Below, piece by piece: positions 10,473-21,476 of a stretch of DNA of 64,000 bases. Source of the DNA: Diogma glabrata (taxonomy: Eukaryota > Arthropoda > Insecta > Diptera > Cylindrotomidae); contig OY856186.1 of the NCBI GenBank assembly GCA_963693315.1, positions 83,521,676 to 83,585,675 of the forward strand. The letters run 5' to 3'. Numbering within the stretch: position 1 is the first letter of the stretch; every line of letters starts with the position of its first letter. The position numbers and the translations under genes are program-made. Under the pieces are notes generated by a model, which saw only the letters and a list, made by a program, of their open reading frames with translations, was not told the DNA's origin and ran no database searches.

Positions 10473-11150
10473 TGTAACGACTCTTCGTTGGTTCTTTTAG
10501 ATTATTGAACAAACACGACAGTAAAAAGACAGATCTTTGGCTAACAGAATCTCAAACTTTATTTGTCAACAAATTACAGCAGTTTCCGTTTTTCCTTACA
10601 ATAAATTCCAGGGTCTCCAATTTATGTACAATAAACTTCACCGCTTTTCCACAATTTGAATCAATAATATTCGGAATCGTAAAATCTGTATTTACTATTC
10701 CACTGTGTTCAGATTCTTTCACTATTAGTACCCAGGCTCAAGTACCTCCGATTATTCCTTATACTTTCGAATATTTGTAAAACACTTTTAATTGCAAAAT
10801 TAAAACTGACTATCTGATATTTTTGTTTGCTTATTTATATCGAAAAATAAATAAATCGAAACTTCTATAATCCACTAGAAATCAATACTACGTAGTCCGT
10901 ACATCTGAAATAGGCCACACCTGTTTTCATTCAAACTTGCATTTGTATTAGCGAACTCAAATTTAATTTATGCAAAATGTATTAGGTAACTCCTTTTAAT
11001 TCATTAATGTAAACATTTGTATAACAAATTTAATTTACATTAATTTATGCAATACAATTTGCAATACAAGTAAAAGATTGAAAAAGGAGTTAACTTTCAA
11101 TTCATGAATGAGTAAATAAAATTAACCCATTCTGGACGAAGTTTATTACA
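10473..11150 (-). repeat. 5' LTR of the intact gypsy element
   Basis: Transcription of the element should start here, leftward. On the minus strand a TATA-like TATAAATA lies near 10840-10833 and an AATAAA lies at 10563-10558, an order consistent with promoter, start region and poly(A) signal. The primer site follows directly at 10471. A 91-codon open stretch on the opposite strand of both LTRs is not thought to be a gene. Confidence 0.95.
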
Positions 11151-11389
11151 ATATTTTGATTGGATGCAAGTATAATTTGGTCAAAAACCGTTTGTGGGCA
11201 TCATTAGAAATTTTAAATGTTAAAATTATGAGCCTCTAATGAGATTTTAATTAGTAAAAAGGGGCTGAATAGACATTTTTTAAAATGAATAAACATTTTA
11301 CACACCCTTTTAATAATTTAAATTCCTTTATTTTACCACTTAACTTAAATTAATTTTTAATAAGTTTTTAACCATTTAACCGCACAGAA

Positions 11390-11985
11390 AATGGTTCAAA
11401 TTTATTGCAGGTGTTAAAATATGAAATGTTTAATTTATTAGATCCACATTTAGTACAGGATTATTAACTTAATAAAAAAACACATGTGAATTTTTCATAT
11501 ACCAAACTTTAAAAAATCGTAAGAAAAAATCCATATTGAATTGCTGTCTTTTTATTTCTCAATTTCATAGCTGCATATGTTTACTTTAAAATTTGTGAAA
11601 AACAAAAAAAAAAAGCCTACTTTTTGAGATATGAGCTTTGAAGTAAACCAAAGTTTTACGCGCCGCCTAGCGGAAAAGAGAAAAGTTATTAATTTTAAAC
11701 TTACTTATTTCAATTATTCAATTATTTTCCTTTTTACTTGCAAAAATATACGTAAGTCGGATGAAATTTGTGGCACCTATTCACAAAACATTGCCACCAT
11801 TACCAAAAACTACGTGAAAAAGCCTCAAAATTCAACCGCGCATAACTCCGATTCAGAGTACACAAAAAATAAAAGCAGAAATTACTTTTTTCCTTTTGTC
11901 AATGCCAACAAAATATCAAAATTTCAGATTTTTCAAAAATCAAAAATTTAAAAATCAACAAAAAAATCTACTTTTTCAAATAGCC
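11390..11985 (+). repeat. Right inner inverted arm of the TIR composite
   Basis: Reverse complement of 2705-3318. The two arms enclose the transposase-like pseudogene and the gypsy element. Between the gypsy duplication at 11154 and this arm are about 235 bases of unassigned AT-rich DNA. Confidence 0.8.
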
Positions 11986-11994
11986 CATATAAGA

Positions 11995-12412
11995 AATATT
12001 ACTTGAGTAACAATTTTCTTGAATACTACTAAAATTATTATACATAAATAAAGTCGTATACAAGGAACTATCCTTGGGTAAGAATCTTCTTGGATTCTTC
12101 CTAAAAGTTGTACTTTAATAAAGGTTTATATAAGGGATAGAATTCTTGAGTAAAAACATCTTGAATGCTACCTTAAAAGTTATATGTGAATAAAACCTTA
12201 TAAAAGGTATTATACTTGAGTAACATTTGCTTGAATATGCCCTAAATATTTATTATTGAATTAAGCTTCACTTAAGGAATTATATAAGAAACTTAGTGAA
12301 TCTAGTCTTTTACAAGCTTTTTTTAGGTAAAACTTGAATAATATGGTCTTACACAATGCTTTCTCAAGTTAAGTTGGAATAATTTAAAAAATTTAGGCGA
12401 AATTGTTACCTG
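11995..12412. repeat. Right sub-terminal tandem repeats, about 70 bp
   Basis: Four to five degenerate units each contain a CTTGAGTAA-like box, a CTTGAATRCT-like box about 15 bases later and a following AATAAAG-like stretch. Units begin near 11998, 12062, 12133, 12205 and 12275. They lead to the terminal AAATTGTTACCTG. Similar boxes occur at the left end. Confidence 0.6.
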
Positions 12413-12789
12413 GGACATTAAGTCCAAAATAGCTTACGGCCGTGCATCATATACTATTTTTTATTCGCCGCAAGCAAAATATTCTAAATTAAAATTATAA
12501 ATTTGCATAAATTTTGAAATAAAAATATGTGGAACAAGTTACTTTTGACATAATACTTGTTATTTTTTCCAAATTATTGTATCACTATTTTTTTTTTATT
12601 TAGCGTATGGTTTTTTTTGTGACACATTAAAAATTAAACTTAAAATAGGTAGACTCTTCTATGAAATCTACCTAAAACAAAACATGGATGCACATTAAAT
12701 GAACTTACAATCGATTTGATTGCGCGTCTTTTAGTAAAAAAGTAAAAAGTAAAATATTTCAACATTGGTCAGTACATTTGAACATTAGA
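12413..12789. other. AT-rich spacer, nothing recognised
   Basis: No frame, repeat or terminus could be supported between the composite element and the LINE scrap that follows. Confidence 0.5.
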
Positions 12790-12975
12790 TGTTTACATCG
12801 AGCGAGTCTTTCCATGCTACTACATCGGGAGTTGCCAAATGGATGTCTAAGATGTTGCCATTGTACCGTCAAATTGGACACACAGTTGCAATGTGTTTTA
12901 TGGTTTGTTGTGGAGCGCCGCAGTCACACTCAAGGACTCTGAAATCCCGATATAACCCGTATGTCGCTACGCCAC
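12790..12975 (-). pseudogene. LINE C-terminal zinc-knuckle scrap
   Basis: On the minus strand the frame reads VLECDCGAPQQTIKHI and then VCPI, a TGA stop (12871-12869), RYNGNILDIH and VVAWKDSLDV. This C-x-CGAPQ-x-T-x-x-HI...CP pattern is the cysteine-histidine tail found at the C-terminus of many non-LTR reverse transcriptases. The rest of the element is not recognisable, and the stop makes this a relic. Confidence 0.6.
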
Positions 12976-13236
12976 TGCATTGAAGTGTTGATGGTCGCAA
13001 TTTTTTTATGTTTTTTTAAGGAACAGATAGCTAAACAATAAATCCTGTACATAATAAAATATGATATAGGCCAATATTTCATGATAGAATAGAAGAAACA
13101 TAAATCAAATTAGAGGTAAAACAATTTCAAAAGTCACAGGAACAAAATTAAAATTGAGTTACCAATATTCCAGCTGATGGCTTATTTCTTGATTACATAT
13201 GACGCATTGCCTTCCTAAATATGTAGCGACCAACAA

Positions 13237-13584
13237 ATTCTATAAAGTAGACTTTTTATTTTGAAGCTTAATTTAAACCAAACAGTACTCAGTGGTGATA
13301 TTAGAAGTATTTAACAACCGGTACGCATGGAAAAAAAATCTGTCATGGATATATATTAACTTAAACATATCTAATTATTTGTTTAAATAAAAAATACAAA
13401 GTTATACTTTATATTTCTTATTTAAACAAATAATTAGATATGTTTAAGTTAATATATATTTATGACAGATTTTTTTCCCATGCGTACCGGTTGTTAAATA
13501 CTTCAAATATCTTATATCATCACTGAGTGTGAGAACTGTTTGGTTTAAATTAAACTTTAAAATAAAAAGTCTATTTAATAGAAT
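13237..13584. mobile_element. Palindromic MITE (foldback)
   Basis: The left half from ATTCTATAAAGTAGACTTTTT is repeated in reverse complement to the end at 13584, with the fold centre near 13400. Inside, the motif CAGTGGTGATATT and the motif TTTAACAACCGGTACG occur in both arms. Similar motifs recur at 15660-15720. No gene is present. The internal CAGTG motif hints at a hAT-like family, but no duplication was seen. Confidence 0.75.
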
Positions 13585-13987
13585 CCAAATCCAATCCAAT
13601 TATATTAATAGTATTAAAAATCTAATTATATAATTGCCAAAGTAAATTTTGGCTTTGGGGTGGCAGAATAAGAACTGATTCTCTAACACCCTTGTCACTT
13701 GGTAGATGCAGTTGTCCTTGTCCCAACCGTAATTTAACATAAGATATGCATCAAAATCTTCAATAGATTTTTCCATACAATCTATTTTGTTTTTAAATAG
13801 CCTGTTGTTTTTATCAGTAATTGTTGTTTCTCTTGTAATTCTTTTCCTGGATTGATATTAAACTATAACTGAGGTAGTTCTTTATTTGATATTACATGTA
13901 TAACAAAATTATTTTGAAAGAAAGTTTTGCAAGTTGAATTTATTATATAAATGTCTGTAAAGAAATTTATGAAATCCTACAATTTTT

Positions 13988-14005
13988 TGGGGCTCGTCCG
14001 GGAAT
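13988..14005 (+). promoter_or_regulatory. Primer binding site, tRNA-Pro type
   Basis: TGGGGCTCGTCCGGGAAT is one G short of the classical tRNA-Pro primer site TGGGGGCTCGTCCGGGAT. It follows a short ACAATTTTT stretch that would be the end of the 5' LTR. Confidence 0.65.
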
Positions 14006-14499
14006 AGGCGATAAGTCATCTTTGAGACAGGTCATCGCAGAATCTCTTAAAATATTTTTGGATTCAACATTGAAACGATATTGGTTTAGTAGTGGCACCT
14101 TTTTTAAATAATGATAATATCTAAACCTCGCACTAGATTTACTACTTCCTTGGATACAAAATTTTTAAGAAAATTCATTTATTTTTGGTGAAAATAAACG
14201 CAAAAATAATTTAATATTTTGTCCGGTATTTTGTGAAATCATAACGGTTTAACGTGTATGGTTTGTTTTGGAACATTTGATGAGGAAATATTTCTACAAA
14301 GATTTCAATCGAGCATGAATAAAATTTTCGAATAATCAGCAACCAGGTACGTCGAATGCAACTGATCTGGGAAACAAAGTTTACTATAATTAAAAGAAAT
14401 ACGACGCGAATTAAAACCCATTAAAATCAATTTTAAAATATTTTGGAGACGATGAAAATCAGGCCAATGTTATTGATTCAGGAGAAAGAATATATAAAG

Positions 14500-14760
14500 A
14501 AACACAGATGGTGGATGAGAATGAACAATATGAGGAAGCAATTCGTCACAATGATGTCCAAAATTCTATAACAACATTTGATGGTGAATCGAATTACAGA
14601 ATTCAATCTTTAGTCGAAGAGATTGAAAGGAGACCAAATTAATTGGACACACAGACAAAAGAAATTTAAAGCTGAAAACTGATCTAACAACTTTTAGAAA
14701 GTTTAAGTCAGTGAACAAGTCGCTGTCAATAAATTTAGCAATTGTGAAGAAGAAAAGCTA
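14500..14760 (+). pseudogene. Gag remnant of the decayed LTR element
   Basis: The frame around 14508-14640 reads MVDENEQYEEAIRHND and then TTFDGESNYRIQSL before a stop. The FDG-x-x-(N/S) turn at the start of a Gag core domain is the recognisable feature. Downstream coding is shifted and full of stops. It is too short to place the family. Confidence 0.45.
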
Positions 14761-14807
14761 CAACTGACGAAGACTAGCTTAGAAAAGACTTGTGGTCGTT
14801 AATCGTA

Positions 14808-15003
14808 CACTGAAAGAAAAAATTTGGCCACCACAACCTGTTTTGTGCGAACCTTATGTTTTCTGTCACAATAGATTCAAATTCGGTTTTTGTTTCTCCA
14901 AATTTTGTTTTTGAAGAAAAGACAACCGAATTTGAGGTTATTGTGACAGAAAACATTCGGTTGGCACAAAAGAGGTTGTAGTCACCAAATTTTTCATTCA
15001 CTG
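14808..15003. mobile_element. hAT-like palindromic MITE, 196 bp
   Basis: The left end CACTGAAAGAAAAAATTTGGC and the right end (as reverse complement CAGTGAATGAAAAATTTGGTG) form long inverted arms. The 8-bp flanks TAATCGTA and TCGACGTA agree at five of eight positions, which could be a worn target duplication. The 75-codon open stretch across it is a by-product of the palindrome. Confidence 0.65.
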
Positions 15004-15204
15004 TCGACGTATGACCAAACCAAAAGACGACATTGCTGAAGATGAGATGAGATTCTGAAGCTCCAGGATGGCCAAATTGGTAAGATCACTCTGTACCGTA
15101 ATTCTTTGCTTGATTGATTTTATATTATAACTGAGGTTCTTTACTGAATTGAATTTTGAGCGTATATATCATCAAGAAAATAAAATTGTGAGCTGGGAAG
15201 GGTG

Positions 15205-15660
15205 AAAAATCTTTTATGATACGCATGCGGTACGTTTTATGAAAAAGCACTAAGTTTAAGAAACAGTGCAATTTCTTTTAAAATTTTGCAGTGCGCAGTT
15301 TTTGAATTATTCAACTTTATGTTGGTTATTATCACGACACCCCCGGCATCTTTACCCACATTTTCGTCGCTAACAACATTAATCCACTGGTATTTAGTTT
15401 TAAAATAATTTAGTTGTTTATCATTCCAAATATGTTATAACGCAGCATCACTTAAAAGCATTAATTAATTTAAAAGCGCATCATGCTTGCACGCTTCAAT
15501 CATACAATTTAATACAGATTTAGAGTAATATAGGCAACCATTCACTATCAAAATATTTCTAGTATTAAACATGTATTTAAAGCCATGTATAAAAATAAAA
15601 TGTATTTACAAAGAGAAATTCCCACACAATAGCATACAACAATTGGTACGGAAAATTTTG
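15205..15660. other. Unassigned AT-rich DNA
   Basis: No coding, RNA or repeat structure could be supported in this stretch. Confidence 0.45.
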
Positions 15661-15664
15661 AAAA

Positions 15665-15725
15665 TTTTAACAACCGGTACGGACATACCGTTCCGTACCG
15701 GCTGAATATCACCACTGCTCACACT
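15665..15725. repeat. Hairpin related to the 13.2-kb MITE
   Basis: CCGGTACGGA and TCCGTACCGG form a perfect ten-base hairpin (15673-15701). Next to it are TTTAACAA on the left and ATATCACCACTG on the right, the same neighbours found inside the foldback at 13237-13584. It looks like one end of a related element. Confidence 0.5.
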
Positions 15726-15800
15726 GTTCATACTATAAATAATGCATTCGTTCAATAATATCAATATCAATAACAATTAAAATCATATTATAAAACAATT

Positions 15801-15984
15801 CTGTGGCAAGATGCTGTAACATCACTTTTGACGATTCTATCGTATTTTACGCTAATCGGTATGTTGTAACGAAAAAAGGACTGTCGATTATCGTGTTTAC
15901 GACAGTCGTTTTGTGTTACACCATACCGATTAGCGTAAAATACGATAGAATCGTCAAAAGTGATGTTATAACATCTTGCCACTG
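15801..15984. mobile_element. Palindromic MITE, 184 bp, CAGTGGC-type ends
   Basis: Arms of about 70 bases are nearly perfect inverted copies, from CTGTGGCAAGATG on the left to CATCTTGCCACTG on the right, around a centre near 15892. CAGTGGC termini are common in hAT elements. The flanking 8-mers do not match. Open frames on both strands here simply mirror each other and are not genes. Confidence 0.75.
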
Positions 15985-16643
15985 GCGTATACACTATATT
16001 TTATTTCCAAATATTTAACTTGTACTTATTTCGCATGCGCCGAATATATACATAAAATGTTTTTTTAAATTATTTTTTCGTTGTCAATATGAAATGATTA
16101 TAGTTTTTGCTATAAGCAAAATGAAGCAAATTGATCATGCGTAAAAGCGATGATGTTGAATTTTGATTTAGAACATTTCATTTTACTAGTTTTGGTTGAA
16201 TTATGTTTGCAGTATGAACAATCGATTGAATTTTGAGGGGTCTTCTATTTTTTTGATTTCGTAGTATTGGAATGATTTTTATTTTGCTTTGTTCTTGGTA
16301 TACGCGGTAGATTTGCGGTGTGTAAGTTAAATGTTTGTCGTTTCAATAGAATATGAATGCCACGGATTGGACGAAAAAGAATGTTTTGTGCTGCTGTTTC
16401 ATTCTCTAGTTTGTGATAATATTTGAATAATAGAGATAAAAAGAAAAACAAAGAAATTAAAGTAAAAGTTGAATAAGCGGCATAAAATTAAAATTCATAA
16501 GTTGGAACAGAACATAAATTGGAAATGGGAATCAATTAAGTGATCTTGGAAGTGGAGATTTCATTGAAGTGATGGCCTCAAGGAATTAAAGGAAAACTTT
16601 GCTATATAGTATATAGAATCAAAATGGTATAAAAAGGAAGACA
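15985..16643. other. Unassigned AT-rich DNA
   Basis: No protein similarity, RNA gene or repeat could be recognised. The weak open frame at 16245-16451 is low in complexity and not supported. Confidence 0.45.
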
Positions 16644-17220
16644 TCACTCGAAGTAACTTTTTTTTTTTAATAAAAAGTCTTGTGTAGTAGGAATTACAAA
16701 ATGTGTCACAACAACACATAGATACCTTTTAAGACTTAGATCCCACAACACCTTGCGTCTTGAGGTATAGGTAGACGCTTTTTTAAATCTTTGTGGATTG
16801 AAGGCACTCGAGACTATTGATTCGGGCAAAGCATTCCATTTGTACGATGTACGCACAAAGAAATCCCTTTGCATTTTATTACTATGACAGTGAGTAATCT
16901 CGACAGTCCGACCGCCTGCACAAACCGATTGACTAGTCAAACGGTGAAAAACATATGTCTGAGGCATTATGGACCTGATTTCGTAGAGCACTGCTGGTGA
17001 CGATATTAATAAAAAACAACGAGATCAGCAACAGAGCGACGATGTTGTAGGGAATCAAGATCTAATGTTATATTTCGATCATCCAACAATTCGTATTGCT
17101 CGCTTTTGAACAGAGTCCAAAAAAGCCAGGATAGTAACAGATGCAGCGCCCCAAACTTGAAAACAATGCTCCATACAGGGACGAATATAGGACTTATAAA
17201 TGTGGAGTTATTGATGCGAA
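16644..17220 (-). pseudogene. LINE reverse transcriptase, C-terminal remnant
   Basis: On the minus strand the upstream part (17200-17090) reads YIRPCMEHCFQVWGAAS and FLDSVQKRAIRIV, and the downstream part (16900-16760) reads RDFFVRTSYKWNALP followed by FNPQRFKKASTY. Both blocks are standard for the C-terminal region of Jockey/CR1-type reverse transcriptases: the I-R-P-x-x-E-x-x-x-x-x-W segment and the W-N-x-L-P segment. Stops between them, and the loss of everything upstream, make it a relic. The catalytic domain is absent. The region between 17221 and the (TA)n tract at 17380 is unassigned. Confidence 0.75.
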
Positions 17221-17376
17221 GTAAAATATTTTTTACATCTATTAAGGAGGCTTAAGTTTAAGGTAGATGTCATATAAAAATCTACCTATTGCAATGGGCT
17301 TCATCTTGGAATTTCGGAAAAATTTTGGTGCCAAACGACTATGAATGATAAGCGGAGACGGGGAAACGAAAAAAAA

Positions 17377-18185
<809 letters not shown>

Positions 18186-18715
18186 ATTATATATGTAGTA
18201 CAATAAATAAAATAAATGCAATTGTTAAAAATGATTTACTTATTTTACAAACAGAAGTTTCTTTTGAATAGGAAAGCACTTCTGCAATTATTTTCTTTGT
18301 ATTAGATGGCATAAAAAATGAAATGTTTATTTGTCACTTTTAGTAATCACTTGTCACTCTTATAAAAAATAATTTGACAGTCTTGACTGCAAACAAAAAA
18401 GCCGTATAAACAACTAAATCTATTTAGGAACTTTTGACTGGAGAAGTATTATGTTCGTATTATGTTATTATGGAATCATAAAGTAAAGGATTGTTTTTCA
18501 ACATTAAATTACAAATATTTTATTATTGAATAAACTTTTTAAAATATCATACAAATTATATATGTGAAAATAAATATAGTTATTAAAAATTATTTACTTA
18601 TTTTACATTCAAAAGTTTCTTTTGAGTTGGAAAAGATTTTTGCATTTATTGTCTTACTATCTACTGGTACAAAAGAATGAAATTTTTGAGTTCCACTTGC
18701 CATACTTAGCGGTGT

Positions 18716-18990
18716 GCAGCACGCTTCAGTGTACCACCAATTCCATCACAAGGTCCCTTTCCATGGCTGGTAGCATGAAAATGCCATTCAGCGTCAACCT
18801 TAAAGTCTTCTTTATGGTGGCATAAGTTAATTAGGTTATGTTTATTTTTGTATTGAGAAGGTGCACCGTCAGTGTTATAAATTATTTTTGTAATATTAGA
18901 GTTTATATGCGTTTTGATGAATTCAATAAGTTTTGTAATGAAAAGATGGACTGTAGTACTGTTGTGATCGTTTATATCCGAAATGAGTAT
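18716..18990 (-). pseudogene. DDE-type transposase, C-terminal catalytic fragment
   Basis: On the minus strand the frame reads SDINDHNSTTVHLFI, then IIYNTDGAPSQYKNKHN, then HHKEDFKVDAEWHF, and ends after ATSHGKGPCDGIGGTLKR at a stop (18718-18716). The TDGAPSQYKNK and ATSHGKGPCDG blocks are highly conserved in a large group of unannotated invertebrate proteins; the aspartate of TDGA and the HGKGPCDG block look like catalytic-core elements, though I cannot name the superfamily. Relatives also carry the cysteine head and MPG-x-KD block seen in the pseudogene at 3568-4593, so both probably come from one family. Truncated at both ends; upstream coding breaks off near 18990. Confidence 0.65.
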
Positions 18991-19204
18991 AAAACTTCAG
19001 TGCTGTATATATTCACTTGTGGCACTTTTAAAATAAATGACAAATGGATGAATAGTTCATGGCCTACTCAGATTAATCTGCGATGGACAATTTTTTTACT
19101 GAAAAATAATCAGTAATTTTCTGTTGTTTAAGGCAAAGTTGAATAATATTTTCCACTTTAATTACAATTTGGTCGTCAATTTGCATTTGATTAAATCCGG
19201 GCTG

Positions 19205-19487
19205 CAAACCTGATCAGCAAGCGCGTAGCGTACGGATTGAACCCCGCAGTTGCGTAGTTTATTCAAAACTTTCTCACCGACCAATACATTTCGGTATCCA
19301 TTGATGGCTTTTCTTCTGCGTCTAAATTAACTAACGCTGATGTACCACAAGGTTTAGTTTTGTCACCACTTTATTTTTAATTTTTACTTTTAAATTAAAA
19401 TCACCAGCAACCCAATAAATAATTTTTCAGATGATAGTACACTGTACAATAGACATGACCTAACTTATGAAGTTGTTATTTTCATCC
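19205..19487 (+). pseudogene. LINE reverse transcriptase scrap, first half
   Basis: Coding reads LISKRVAYGLNPAVA, FIQNFLTDQYISVSIDGF, DVPQGLVLSP and then NPINNFSDDSTLYNRHD in a shifted frame. These are the GVPQG-x-V-L-S-P and F-A-D-D blocks of a Jockey/CR1-like reverse transcriptase, close to the LINE at 51733-54522. Stops and a frameshift are present. The coding stops where another transposon begins at 19488 and seems to resume at 21477. Confidence 0.7.
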
Positions 19488-21476
19488 CTCCCACCGACTA
19501 ATTATGTTCCTTTTGACTCGAAAATGAAGTGCATGCAGTTTTACTGAAATCGGAAAATATTTACCCACCGCGCAGTGGCGTCGAAGATAAGAAAATTAGC
19601 AGAATAATAGGATTTTTTATGTTTATCAGGTACAATCATCCTAAAATATAATATATCTCATAATTTCATAATTTTTATTAAAAGCTAATTACTTTACGAT
19701 TCCAACGAGCCTAAGTATGTAGAAATTGATCTTAGGAAAGCGTTTTTATCGAATTTCTTCTTCTTAAATCCAAAAAAAAAATTTCTGCGAAAATTCAGAG
19801 AAAATAAATTTTTATGTTAGATTTAGACTTTGTTTGAGTAACACAAATTTTTATTTTTAGGATACATTGCTAGCAGAATTAACTGGACATGGTAAAGTAG
19901 ATCGTTTGCCAACCGTAGTAACAGTTGGTAATATTGAGAAGTTATTAACGGTTCCATAATGCAAGGAACAGAGCGGCTTATCGATTGCGAATGCGATATA
20001 TGAATACCTTGAAGAATGGGATCTTACTGATAAAGTCGAAGCCATGTGTTACGACACGACATCAAGTGACGCTGGACCAGAAAAAGGTGGAAAAAAAGAT
20101 TGGCCACAACTTGATTTGATTCCCATGTCGTCATCACATACAGGAGATTAAACTACGGGCTGTTTATGATCTCAAATTTGGAAAGACCACAGCACCCGAT
20201 GTTTATCTGTTCAACAAATTTCAGAAGGCATGGGACGATGGTAAAATTAATCCAACAATGTTCAAAAATGGAATATCGGACAAAAAACTGGGAAACAAAA
20301 TTCCAAAACACTCGTGAGAAGCTCTAGTAATTTTTTGTCATGAAGAGTTGGAAAAACCACACCCACGCAGCGAATATAAAGAATTTTTGGAAATTACATT
20401 GATTTTTCTTGGCGAAACCATTGAGAATTACAAATTCAAACGCCCAGGTCCGACAAGGCACGCCGCGGCCGTTTGCATATTTTCGAGACGTTTGCATTTT
20501 TCTGATTATTTTGTATGTAAAATTTTGGTTCAAATGCATAGATGGAACAGCAGCCGCATATCAGGATTTGGATTTCATCAAAATTGACCAAAGAGTTTCA
20601 GAAAAAATGTTGAGCAAAATTTGTTATCATCTTCACTATTTAACGGAGGCAAATATTGGCTTGGCTTTTTTCGACTCAGAGATTTCGTTTGATGAAAAAC
20701 GAAAAATGGTTCAAAACCTTGAGGGTTCAAACCCAGCACGACACATCCTCATCACACCCCAAACTCGGAAAAAAGATTTTGACGCAGTCAAACATATGCA
20801 ACTTTTTGCTAATAAGAACATTAGTGATTTCGCCACAGAAAAAACTCAGAGTTTTTTTAATCGATTTAGAATTTGTATTGATTTTTTGCTACATGACCCA
20901 TCGGAATGAGGATTTCGTCAAAGCCACGTTGTTTTGCCAATGTTTGCATGTTGTTAATGATACCGCCGAACTCGGTGTTAAGTTGATGACACGGAATACA
21001 ACAGCATTCTAACTAAAGACGAGGAAGGTACACAATACACCATTCAGGTGGTCGAAAACTACAGATGCAAATACCCATCATACAATAAATCTAATTTAAT
21101 TTATTGATTTCTTTTGGAAAAACGTTGCTTTTGAATGACAAATTATTATAAATTTAACCATAAAAATTAATTTTTTTCTTTGAAAAAAGATTATTATGAA
21201 TTAGTGAATTTTCGTATATGTAAGAAGAAAAATTAAGATAAATCGCTTTTCTAAGATCGTTAGAATCGTTAATTAATTAGCTTTTAATAATAAATTGAAA
21301 TTATGAGATATATTATGTTTTAAGATAATTATATCTGATAAAAATAAAAAATCCTATTATTCTGCTAATTTTCTTATCTTCGACGCCACTGCGCGGTGGG
21401 TAATTATTTTCCGATTTCAATAAAACTTGATATAGTTCATATTCGAGTCAAAAGGAACATAATTAGGCGGTGGGAG
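19488..21476. mobile_element. TIR element carrying a hAT-like transposase relic
   Basis: CTCCCACCGACTAATTATGTTCC at 19488 is mirrored by GGAACATAATTAGGCGGTGGGAG ending at 21476, and the inverted similarity runs on for about 200 bases each side (for example ATCCTATTATTCTGC and the GTGGCGTCGAAGATAAG phrase). The element sits within a LINE scrap. The transposase relic lies centrally. I see no matching flanking duplication. Confidence 0.7.
19861..21012 (+). pseudogene. Decayed hAT-like transposase (DTT-S motif family)
   Basis: Coding blocks in order: LLAELTGHGKVDRLPTVVT; LEEWDLTDKVEAMCYDTTSS; DVYLFNKFQKAWDDGKI; FLGETIENYKFKRPGPTRHA; and, at 20580-20880, a last intact stretch ending in ISDFATEKTQSFFNRF. 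Frameshifts and stops separate them. The MCYDTTSS block matches SFDTIASNTG in the relic at 27090-28370 and marks the same family of invertebrate transposases, whose D followed later by a CRHHI block recalls the hAT catalytic core. Here the CRHHI block is lost. It would cut and insert TIR elements if intact. Superfamily placement is tentative. Confidence 0.6.

Larger units (their letters stand above)
4752..11150 (-). mobile_element. Complete, recently inserted Ty3/gypsy LTR retrotransposon
   Basis: The element is bounded by two 678-bp LTRs with TG...CA ends and flanked by the 4-bp duplication ATAT (4748-4751 and 11151-11154). By eye the LTRs differ at one position (T at 5355, G at about 11076), which means little time has passed since insertion. 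It carries a tRNA-Leu-type primer site and intact gag and pol frames; no envelope frame is present. Only about ten bases separate the pol stop from the 3' LTR, and I see no convincing polypurine tract. It interrupts the older TIR composite. Domain order (protease, RT, RNase H, integrase) places it in Ty3/gypsy. The clade within gypsy is not resolved; tRNA-Leu priming is known from the mdg3 group. Confidence 0.95.
1125..12412. mobile_element. TIR composite DNA transposon, split by a gypsy insertion
   Basis: Both ends carry the same 14-base inverted terminus, CAGGTAACAATTT at 1125 and AAATTGTTACCTG ending at 12412. Both sub-terminal regions hold repeats of the motif CTTGAGTAA/CTTGAATA in opposite orientation, and a longer inverted arm (2705-3318 against 11390-11985) lies further in. 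A transposase-like pseudogene sits between the arms. Subtracting the gypsy insertion and its duplication leaves about 4.9 kb. The left side is about 1.2 kb longer than the right, so it probably gained a further insertion between about 1446 and 2704. I see no clear target duplication, so the exact ends and the superfamily are uncertain. CAGG ends would suit a hAT-like element, but this is inference. Confidence 0.45.
13832..15200 (+). mobile_element. Decayed LTR retrotransposon, tRNA-Pro-type primer site
   Basis: A primer-site-like sequence at 13988-14005 is followed by broken Gag-like coding at 14500-14640 (phrases such as TTFDGESNYRIQSLVEEIE, the usual start of a Gag core). Segments at about 13832-13925 and 15090-15180 resemble each other in direct orientation, including TATAACTGAGGT and TTCTTTA, and could be remnants of the two LTRs. 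A MITE (14808-15003) has inserted into it. The outer ends are not defined. The class is probably gypsy, but no Pol is left to prove it. Confidence 0.5.

Noticed and set aside
15788..16018. Matching frames on both strands
   Set aside because: Mirror images produced by the palindromic MITE at 15801-15984.
18622..19116. Two plus-strand frames of 67 and 92 codons
   Set aside because: The minus strand carries a recognisable transposase fragment here; the plus frames are its shadow.
19200..19262. B-box-like GGTTCAATCC on the minus strand as a tRNA
   Set aside because: No A-box at the right distance, and the plus strand reads as LINE reverse transcriptase coding here.
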